Source: RYN-124 sp033851845 (GTDB taxonomy: Bacteria; Actinomycetota; Actinomycetes; Mycobacteriales; SCTD01). Taken from it: a stretch of DNA of 64,000 bases. Location: positions 34,090-98,089 of the forward strand of contig JAWWOH010000140.1 of NCBI GenBank assembly GCA_033851845.1. Reading direction: 5' to 3'. The notes below the pieces were generated by a model. The model was not told the origin of the DNA. It ran no database searches and saw only the letters and a program-made list of their open reading frames with translations. Made by a program: the position numbers and the translations under genes. Each line of letters starts with the position of its first letter. Within the stretch, counting starts at the first letter, position 1. Shown here piece by piece: positions 51,370 to 57,217 of the stretch.

Positions 51370-52353
51370 GTGGCCAGCCTTCCGCTCATTGACATCGCGC
51401 CGCTGCTCGACAGCACGGCCGGCAGCGCGGCGTGCTCGGAGGTCGGTCGCGCGATGGACGCCGCCTGCCGGGACACCGGCTTCTTCCTCGTCACCGGTCA
51501 CGGCATAGACCGCTCCTTGCGCGACGGCCTCGAGCGGCTGTCCCGAGCTTTCTTCTCGCTGCCCGAAGAGGAGAAGGCGCAGATCGCGATGCAGCGCGGC
51601 GGGATCGCCTGGCGCGGCTGGTTCCCGGTCGGCGCGGAGCTCACGTCCGGCAAGCCGGACCGCAAGGAGGGCATCTACTTCGGCGCGGAGCTGCCAGCGG
51701 ACGACCCGCGCGTCCGCGCCCGCACGCCCCTGCACGGTCCGAACCTGTTCCCGGCGGAGCCGCCGCAGCTCGCCCCCGTCGTACTGCAATGGATCGAAGC
51801 AGTGACCGCCGTCGGCCAAGCCGTGCTGAGCGGCATCGCACTCGGCCTCGGGCTCGAGCGTCACTGGTTCGCACAGCACCTCACCGCAGAGCCGACCGTT
51901 CTCTTCAGGGTCTTCCATTACCCGCCCGGCGACGACGAGTCGTGGGGCGTCGGCGAGCACACCGACTACGGGCTGATCACACTGTTGGCGCAGGACCATC
52001 ACGGCGGGCTGCAGGTGCGCAGCAACGACGAGTGGATCGATGTGCCGGCCGATCCTTACGCGTTCGTCGTCAACATCGGCGACATGCTCGAGCGGATGAC
52101 CCGCGGCGGCTACCGCTCCAACCCGCACCGGGTGCGCAACCTCAGCGGCGCCGACCGGCTGTCCTTCCCGCTGTTCATCGACCCCTCATGGGACGCGACG
52201 GTCACTCCCCTGCCAGACGCCGCCTTCGCGGGCGACAACAGCGAGCAGCGCTGGGACGGGCGGAGCGTGCACGCGTGGGACGGCGTGTACGGCGACTACC
52301 TGACCGCCAAGGTCGCCAAGGTGTTTCCGCAGCTCGCCGCCGCCCTGCAGTAG
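51370..52353 (+). CDS. 2-oxoglutarate/Fe(II)-dependent oxygenase, isopenicillin N synthase family
   Basis: 327 residues from GTG at 51370. The N-terminal DIOX_N part contains DAACRDTGFFLVTGHGIDRSL. The jelly-roll core has HTDYGLITLLAQD, with iron ligands His197 and Asp199, and NPHRVRNLSGADRLSFPLFIDP with the third His near 253 and the Arg-x-Ser that binds 2-oxoglutarate. Fungal and bacterial relatives include thymine dioxygenase-like and flavonoid-type enzymes; the substrate is unknown. It may share a transcript with DUF3263. Confidence 0.9.
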   Translation: MASLPLIDIAPLLDSTAGSAACSEVGRAMDAACRDTGFFLVTGHGIDRSLRDGLERLSRAFFSLPEEEKAQIAMQRGGIAWRGWFPVGAELTSGKPDRKEGIYFGAELPADDPRVRARTPLHGPNLFPAEPPQLAPVVLQWIEAVTAVGQAVLSGIALGLGLERHWFAQHLTAEPTVLFRVFHYPPGDDESWGVGEHTDYGLITLLAQDHHGGLQVRSNDEWIDVPADPYAFVVNIGDMLERMTRGGYRSNPHRVRNLSGADRLSFPLFIDPSWDATVTPLPDAAFAGDNSEQRWDGRSVHAWDGVYGDYLTAKVAKVFPQLAAALQ

Positions 52354-52369
52354 GCCAGCGTCTGCCCGA

Positions 52370-52774
52370 TTACGGCTGCGGGACAGCGTGTACGACGAGA
52401 CCGTCGATGCCGGCGAAGTCTGCGGGATTGCACGTGTAGACGGGCAGCCCTCGCGACAACGCGGTCGCAGCGATGAGGGTGTCAAAAGCGCGTGCCTTCG
52501 TCTTGCGACCTCGGCGCCGCAGGCTGGCGGCAACGGTTGCGAAGGCTCGCGCGGCATCCTCGTCGAAGGGCAACACCGTGAGATCGGCCTCGGCTTGCTG
52601 CAACCGTTGTTGACGCAGCGCGGCTTCGGCGCCGCGTGCAACCAGCGGCCCGACGGCGAGCTCGGCGAGCGTGACCGCCGAGATGACCGGCCGCACCGGA
52701 AGGACGGACGCGTCGGCCAGCCGATGCAACACGATGACCGCACTCGTATCGAGGACGCCGACCTCTGCCGTCAC
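52370..52774 (-). CDS. VapC-type PIN-domain toxin
   Basis: 134 residues from ATG at 52774, overlapping the antitoxin by 4 bases. PIN acidic residues: Asp9 (VLDTSAVI), Glu38 (TLAELAVG), Asp98 (AFDTLIAATA) and Asp119 (CNPADF). The KTKARAFDTLIAATALSRGLPVYTCNPADFAGI tail is typical of actinobacterial VapC. The active site appears intact. It is the second gene of the Phd/VapB-VapC operon controlled by the palindrome at 53014-53035. Confidence 0.93.
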   Translation of the reverse strand: MTAEVGVLDTSAVIVLHRLADASVLPVRPVISAVTLAELAVGPLVARGAEAALRQQRLQQAEADLTVLPFDEDAARAFATVAASLRRRGRKTKARAFDTLIAATALSRGLPVYTCNPADFAGIDGLVVHAVPQP

Positions 52775-53007
52775 AGCGACTGGTCGAGCAATCCGTCGAC
52801 GTCGCGGCGGAAAGCGTCGGCATCGATGGGTGGCACGTGCTGCCAGCGCTGAATGAGTTGAGCGCTCGTCAGCGGCTGCTTGACCGGCCGGAGCTCCGCA
52901 ACCGGTTTGCCGGAACGGGTGATGACGATGCGCTCGCCGCCGGCAGCGCGATCAACGATTTCTCCACCGTGGTTGCGGAGGTCGCGGATGCTCACCTCGC
53001 TACTCAC
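52771..53007 (-). CDS. Phd/YefM-type antitoxin
   Basis: 78 residues from GTG at 53007; GTG 52995 is an alternative start. The N-terminus VSIRDLRNHGGEIVDRAAGGERIVITRSGKPVAELRPV is a typical Phd/YefM DNA-binding unit, and LIQRWQHVPPIDADAFRRDVDGLLDQSL is the toxin-binding tail of the VapB form. Only seven bases separate the start from a perfect palindrome, so transcription start and operator coincide and the mRNA may be nearly leaderless. Confidence 0.9.
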   Translation of the reverse strand: MSSEVSIRDLRNHGGEIVDRAAGGERIVITRSGKPVAELRPVKQPLTSAQLIQRWQHVPPIDADAFRRDVDGLLDQSL

Positions 53008-53013
53008 AGCGCG

Positions 53014-53035
53014 AGTGTATCACGCGTGATACACT
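53014..53035. promoter_or_regulatory. perfect 22-bp palindromic operator of phd-vapC
   Basis: The half-site AGTGTATCACG is followed directly by its exact reverse complement (53014-53024 and 53025-53035). It contains TGATACAC/GTGTATCA arms and lies just before the antitoxin start. This is the expected Phd-type dimer site and overlaps the promoter. Confidence 0.8.
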
Positions 53036-53265
53036 GAATCGCGCGCTCGCTGAAGCTGGCGCGGCTGCGCTAGGCCGGCAGTTCGTCGCGTGGGAGCGGT
53101 GCCGGCCATCGTGCCTCCTGGTGCAGCAAGTGCAGCAGTCTGCTAGACCTTGCGGTTCGCGGGCTTCCTCAAGAGCCGCGGTGGCTACTGTCGATTGACG
53201 CGCCCGCCGATCGTCGTACAGCTGACGGGTCCTTCCCGGGCTCGCGGAGCAGAGATGAGACGGCC

Positions 53266-53895
53266 ATGAGCGAGGACGCCAAGACCTGGTCGCAGATCCA
53301 CGCCGGGCGCGCGCGGATCGCCGACACCATCGAGGGCCTGACGCCCGAGCAATGGGTGACGCCGTCCCTGTGCGCAGGCTGGAACGTCGGAGACATGGCG
53401 GCGCACCTGCTCTCCAGCGCCGAGCAGACACCCGGTCACTTCCTCGGTGGGATGATCACGAGCGGCTTCAGCTTCAACCGCAACATGCAGCGCGACATCG
53501 ACGCCCGCGCCGACCTCACCCCGCAGCAGATCGCCGACCGGCTTCGCCAGCGCACGACGACCACCAACAAGCCGCCGGCGCCGACGCTCGCGATGCTCGG
53601 CGAGGTCGTCGTGCACAGCGAGGACCTGCGCCGGCCGCTCGGCCTGTCGGCACCGGTGGACGCGGACGCGGCGAACGCGTGCCTCGACATGTACACCAAG
53701 GCGAGCTTCCCGGTCGGCGGCAAGAAGCGGATCGGCGGGCTTCGCCTTGTCAGCACCGACACCGGCTGGTCGTACGGCGATGGTCCGGAGGTCACCGGCG
53801 ACGCGATGTCCCTGCTGCTGTCCATGACCGGCCGGTCGGCCGGGCTCGATGGCCTGTCGGGCGAAGGGGCACCGGCGCTGAGCGCCCGCCTCTGA
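53266..53895 (+). CDS. maleylpyruvate isomerase N-terminal / DinB-like family protein
   Basis: 209 residues. TWSQIHAGRARIADTIEGLTPEQWVTPSLCAGWNVGDMAAHLLSSAEQTPG is the four-helix MDMPI_N/DinB signature with the metal His in MAAHLL; a second His lies in EVVVHSEDLRRPLG. The C-terminal region (LVSTDTGWSYGDGPEVTGDAMSLLLSMTGR) is the SCP2-like end of the TIGR03083 group. These proteins are thought to be mycothiol-dependent enzymes. The 258 bases upstream hold the vapBC operator and nothing else recognised. Confidence 0.87.
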   Translation: MSEDAKTWSQIHAGRARIADTIEGLTPEQWVTPSLCAGWNVGDMAAHLLSSAEQTPGHFLGGMITSGFSFNRNMQRDIDARADLTPQQIADRLRQRTTTTNKPPAPTLAMLGEVVVHSEDLRRPLGLSAPVDADAANACLDMYTKASFPVGGKKRIGGLRLVSTDTGWSYGDGPEVTGDAMSLLLSMTGRSAGLDGLSGEGAPALSARL

Positions 53896-54000
53896 GACCG
53901 ACTCAGCCGATCAGCGACCTCGGACGATCAGAAGCGGCGTACGGCGCCTCGATCGTGTGGCGGAAGACGGGCTCGTTCTTCTGACGTCCGATCAGATATC

Positions 54001-54312
54001 ATGAGCATCATGGATGCCGCCCAGCTGCTGCGTTCGGCTCGCGGCCATGCCGGGCTGACCCAGCGCTCGCTCGCGGCCGCCGCCGGCACGTCGCAGGCCG
54101 CAGTTGCCGCGATCGAGTCCGGTCGCAAGCAGCCAAGCGTGGCGACCCTCGATCGCCTGCTGCGAGCGGCCGGCACCGAGCTGGTCACGGCCGACCCGGA
54201 GCAGGCCGCCCTGTTGCGCCGCTCGCGCCGGCTCGAAGACGTGCTGGCACTTGCCGAGGCGCTGCCGTTCCGCCGTCCCGGCGGCTTGCGCTTCCCGCGG
54301 GTGCCCGCGTGA
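54001..54312 (+). CDS. helix-turn-helix (XRE) protein of a nucleotidyltransferase module
   Basis: 103 residues from ATG at 54001. XRE HTH: AAQLLRSARGHAGLTQRSLAAAAGTSQAAVAAIESGRKQPSVATLDRLLRAAGTELVT. The C-terminus SRRLEDVLALAEALPFRRPGGLRFPRVPA is helical and basic. It overlaps the next gene by 4 bases (GTGA). An HTH protein upstream of a nucleotidyltransferase-like gene is the usual layout of antitoxin-like regulators in type IV or MNT-like modules, so autoregulation is likely. Confidence 0.85.
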   Translation: MSIMDAAQLLRSARGHAGLTQRSLAAAAGTSQAAVAAIESGRKQPSVATLDRLLRAAGTELVTADPEQAALLRRSRRLEDVLALAEALPFRRPGGLRFPRVPA

Positions 54313-54845
54313 CAAGCCTGGTCGACAAGGTGGTGGCCCTGTCGGACGCGTTGACGAACGCGCACATCCCGCATGCGTTCGGCGGCGCCTTGGCTCTCGC
54401 CTACTGCACCGAGGACCCACGCGGCACCCGCGACATCGACATCAACGCCTTCGTTCCCGCCGCCCGCGCCGAGCCGGTCCTCGCGGCGCTGCCTGCCGAC
54501 GTCAGGATTCCGGCCGGCACTGCTGAACGCATCGCCGCGGAAGGCCAGGTCCGCCTGTGGTGGGACGACACGCCCGTCGACCTGTTCTTCGACTACGCCC
54601 CGCTTCATACCGAGGCCGCGCGCGGCACGCGTGAGGTTCCCTTTGCAGGCCGTCAGATCCGGATCCTGGGACCGGTCGAGCTCGTGCTGTTCAAGGCGCT
54701 GTTCGACCGCCCCAAGGACTGGGTGGACATCGGCACTGTCGTCGCCGCCGGCGCAGTCAACAGCGGAGTCGTACGCCGACGGCTGGTCACGCTGCTTGAC
54801 GCCGACGACCAGCGCGTCGCGAAATGGGACGCCCTGTCGCCCTGA
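54309..54845 (+). CDS. nucleotidyltransferase-fold protein
   Basis: 178 residues from GTG at 54309. HAFGGALALAYCTEDPRGTRDIDINAFVP carries the GG...DxD catalytic pattern and VDLFFDYAPLH likely supplies the third Asp. ILGPVELVLFKALFDRPKDWVDIGTVV matches the C-terminal region of AbiEii-like or DUF6036 nucleotidyltransferases. With the HTH gene it forms a two-gene module similar in plan, but not in sequence, to 50335-51025. Substrate unknown. Confidence 0.82.
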   Translation: MTSLVDKVVALSDALTNAHIPHAFGGALALAYCTEDPRGTRDIDINAFVPAARAEPVLAALPADVRIPAGTAERIAAEGQVRLWWDDTPVDLFFDYAPLHTEAARGTREVPFAGRQIRILGPVELVLFKALFDRPKDWVDIGTVVAAGAVNSGVVRRRLVTLLDADDQRVAKWDALSP

Positions 54846-54900
54846 CCACGAGGCATCCTGCCTGCTTTCCGCCACCCAGCGCCGACCACGTTCACTGCAG

Positions 54901-55063
54901 ATCGGCCACCTGGTGCCGGGCGACCCCGAGGCCCTGGGCGGCGAACTGGCAGCGCTCACCCGGCGCCACCCGCACATCGACCTCGTGGGCGGCTGCTGCG
55001 GCACGTGGACCGACCACCCCCGAGGCGGCTGCGTCGCAGATCCGCGCGAGCGAACCGGCGACG
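54901..55063 (+). pseudogene. remnant of homocysteine S-methyltransferase (C-terminal fragment)
   Basis: An open stretch without a start reads GDPEALGGELAALTRRHP and then HIDLVGGCCGTWTDHP. This resembles the end of homocysteine S-methyltransferases, including the zinc-binding GGCCGT motif. After a run of five C (55017-55021) the likeness continues only in another frame (EAAASQIRASEP), so a one-base frameshift is present. The catalytic barrel upstream is missing. It lies just before the second DUF222-HNH gene and is probably decayed DNA left by a rearrangement. Confidence 0.5.
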
Positions 55064-55110
55064 CAGTCGCGCCGACGGCCGCTCAGCCCGTGTCTGGCTG
55101 GGGCACAGCA

Positions 55111-56571
55111 TCACGCGACGCGGATCTCGGGCACCCAGCCGTTGGGTCCGAGCAGCCGGCCGTCTTTCAGCCGCAACGTCCTGCCGCCGACATGAATGTC
55201 GTCATGGCTCGGATCGCAGAGCATGACGGTGTCATAGAAGCTCGTCGTGCCGCTGCGCGCATACGGATCCGGGTGATGCGGGACCAAGGGTGTCCCTGGC
55301 GGCGGATGGCAACCGGCCGCTTGACAGACTCCACCTGTCTCGATGACTTTCGCTTGTCGTTCGTGCGGTTTCAGCGTCCGGACCGTATGGCTCATCTCGA
55401 TCACTCGCCCCCCGATCCCCATCACGAACCGGGTCAGCGCGCTGTCACACAGCCACTGCTTCACCAGGGTGTCCGGCAACGTCCGCCCCGACCCGCCCAC
55501 CGCCGGCAGCGCGCCGGGCCGGCGCTCGAGCCGCTCCGGCGTCACACGCACCTGCACATGCGGAACGCACTTGCCACGGGTGCCGGCGACCCCGCTGCCG
55601 AGCCAGTCACGCAGCACGATCACCAGGGCGTCGTGCCGACGCTCCCAGACCCGGCGCGCCGCGCCTTCCGGCGTACGGACGTAAGGATCGCGACCCTGTT
55701 CTCTCGCCTCGGCTCGAGCGGCGGTGTCATCCACGTTCTCGGGATCGGTCGCCATCGCGGCCGCAAGCGCCGTGTGCAGCAGCTCGCCGGCTTCGTGGTC
55801 GAGATCGCCCTCGACGCGCCAGCCCGACCCGTCCTCCTTGCGCTGCAGCGCCAACCCGCGCCGCGCGTGCGCCTCCTCGGCAAGCTTGTCCAGCCGCAGT
55901 GGCAACAACGCATCGACCAGCTGCTCGAGTGCGCGCGGCAGCGACCCTGACTCGATGCGCGTCGCCAACGCGACGAATGCTTCCTCCACCCGCGCCACCT
56001 GCGAGGTTGCCGACGACTGGATCGCCACCAGATCACGCATCAGCGCCCGCACGCGGAGATCGTCGTCGGCGAGTCCGCCGTGCGCCTCTCCGAACAGCTG
56101 CGGCACGCCGCGCAGGATCACGCCGTCGAGCACGTCCTCCGCGGGCAGCCCGTCGATGAGCCCGCTCTTGTGGTCGAGGAACCCGCGCACCTTGTCCAGA
56201 GCGACGCCGATGCGCTGGCCGCCAAGGATGGACAGTTGCCCGGACTCCAGCTCCCGTCGTACGGCAGGCATGCGATCCAGCCGACGCGCCAACGACACGT
56301 CGCGACGCGTGACGCTCGTCGTCTGCACCTCGACCCAGGTGCCGACCGTCGGCATCGCGTCGTACTCATGCAGCTGGCGCACCTCGACATCACGCACGCG
56401 AGCGAGCAGGTGCGCATCGAGCTGCTCCTTCGCCCGCAACAACGCCCGCGTCTCCTCCAGCGCCACCGGCCCGGGCAGGTCGGCGGGCGCGACGGCGCAG
56501 ACCGCCTGCATCGCCGTGACCAGCGCCAGCACCTCAGGAGAGAGCAGCACCGCGTCCGTCGCGACCGCCAT
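55111..56571 (-). CDS. DUF222 / 13E12-family HNH endonuclease (copy 2)
   Basis: 486 residues from ATG at 56571 behind GGGAGGTGAGC. It has the same layout and many identical blocks as the copy at 28080-29537, for example VKEQL/AKEQLDAHLL, GLIDGLPAEDVLD and VILRGVPQLFGEA. The HNH core reads GGVCQAAGC, then PHHPDPYAR, then CDPSHDDIHVGG. One of the paired His residues of copy 1 (SHHDLH) is replaced by Asp (SHDDIH), so catalysis should be tested. A perfect LexA box lies 18 bases upstream of the start. The two copies are on the same strand, 26 kb apart. Confidence 0.9.
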   Translation of the reverse strand: MAVATDAVLLSPEVLALVTAMQAVCAVAPADLPGPVALEETRALLRAKEQLDAHLLARVRDVEVRQLHEYDAMPTVGTWVEVQTTSVTRRDVSLARRLDRMPAVRRELESGQLSILGGQRIGVALDKVRGFLDHKSGLIDGLPAEDVLDGVILRGVPQLFGEAHGGLADDDLRVRALMRDLVAIQSSATSQVARVEEAFVALATRIESGSLPRALEQLVDALLPLRLDKLAEEAHARRGLALQRKEDGSGWRVEGDLDHEAGELLHTALAAAMATDPENVDDTAARAEAREQGRDPYVRTPEGAARRVWERRHDALVIVLRDWLGSGVAGTRGKCVPHVQVRVTPERLERRPGALPAVGGSGRTLPDTLVKQWLCDSALTRFVMGIGGRVIEMSHTVRTLKPHERQAKVIETGGVCQAAGCHPPPGTPLVPHHPDPYARSGTTSFYDTVMLCDPSHDDIHVGGRTLRLKDGRLLGPNGWVPEIRVA

Positions 56572-56589
56572 GCTCACCTCCCGTTGTAT

Positions 56590-56605
56590 TCGAACTGGTG
56601 TTCGA
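56590..56605. promoter_or_regulatory. LexA/SOS box
   Basis: TCGAACTGGTGTTCGA is a perfect match to TCGAAC-N4-GTTCGA, at the same distance from the DUF222-HNH copy 2 start as the box of copy 1. TAGTAT follows it. Confidence 0.85.
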
Positions 56606-56700
56606 TAGTATGCCATGATTCGCCCGGACGCAACCGCCTTTGCACAGATGTTTTCGCGGGCTGCCGTGACTGTGGACGAGCGCCGCGGCGGGCGTCGCCG

Positions 56701-57012
56701 TCAGCTCACCCTGGCAACACTCACGTCGTCGTCCGGCTCATCCGAGTCGTCCTCATCAGCCGGCACGTCCACCCACAGCTGCGTCGGCTCGTAGTCGAAG
56801 ACGTCCGAAAGCACGCGCTGAAGCTGGCCCCTCACGTGCAGCCCGCGGCGATGCCGCGCCCGCCATCGACCGGGGCGCTCTGTAACGCAGATGGCGAGCT
56901 CAGTGCGGTCGAGCTCGAGCCGCCCGGTCTCGTCACGCACCTCCGCCCACGCCACGCAGTTCGACAACAGCGAGTGCCAATCGTCGAAGGTCAGTTCGTC
57001 GAAGAAGTCCAT
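56701..57012 (-). CDS. hypothetical protein
   Basis: 103 residues from ATG at 57012. I do not recognise the family. The start is acidic and helical (MDFFDELTFDDWHSLLSNCVAWAEVRDETGRLELDRTELAI), a basic centre follows (RPGRWRARHRRGLHVRGQLQRVL), and the end is strongly acidic (DEDDSDEPDDDVS). No signal peptide or membrane helix is seen. It is preceded by an untranslated stretch holding a PIN-like remnant. It may be a small cytoplasmic regulator; this is speculative. Confidence 0.6.
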   Translation of the reverse strand: MDFFDELTFDDWHSLLSNCVAWAEVRDETGRLELDRTELAICVTERPGRWRARHRRGLHVRGQLQRVLSDVFDYEPTQLWVDVPADEDDSDEPDDDVSVARVS

Positions 57013-57108
57013 GCCTCAGGTAGTAGTGGCGAGCCCCGACAGTTCACGCGGGGCTCGCAACGGCGGTTGTGGACAGCGCCGGCGGATCGGCAGGGACGCG
57101 AGCTGAGG

Positions 57109-57200
57109 TCAGGCAGCCAGCCCGAAGCCCTCACGAGCTGCCGCCTCGCTGAGGTCGGCGTCGAAGCACAGCACCGTGTCCACCTCCGGACCCGCACCCC
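57109..57200 (-). pseudogene. possible C-terminal remnant of a PIN-domain toxin
   Basis: Between the TIG-protein stop and position 57109 the minus strand reads PEVDTVLCFDADLSEAAAREGFGLAA then stop. This resembles the end of VapC-type PIN proteins, where a conserved Asp sits in FDADL. No start or upstream PIN core is present because the preceding sequence belongs to the TIG gene. It may be a relic truncated by insertion of the neighbouring gene; chance similarity is possible. Confidence 0.3.
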
Positions 57201-57217
57201 GAGCCGGGCTGCAGGCC

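Noticed and set aside
53985..54006. Palindrome-like GATCAGATATCATGA at the HTH-nucleotidyltransferase start
   Set aside because: Symmetry is only partial around GATATC and could not be separated from chance, so it is not listed as an operator.
28080..56571. DUF222-HNH genes as a mobile element
   Set aside because: No terminal inverted repeats, target-site duplication, transposase or intron structure could be seen around either copy; similarity ends at the genes.
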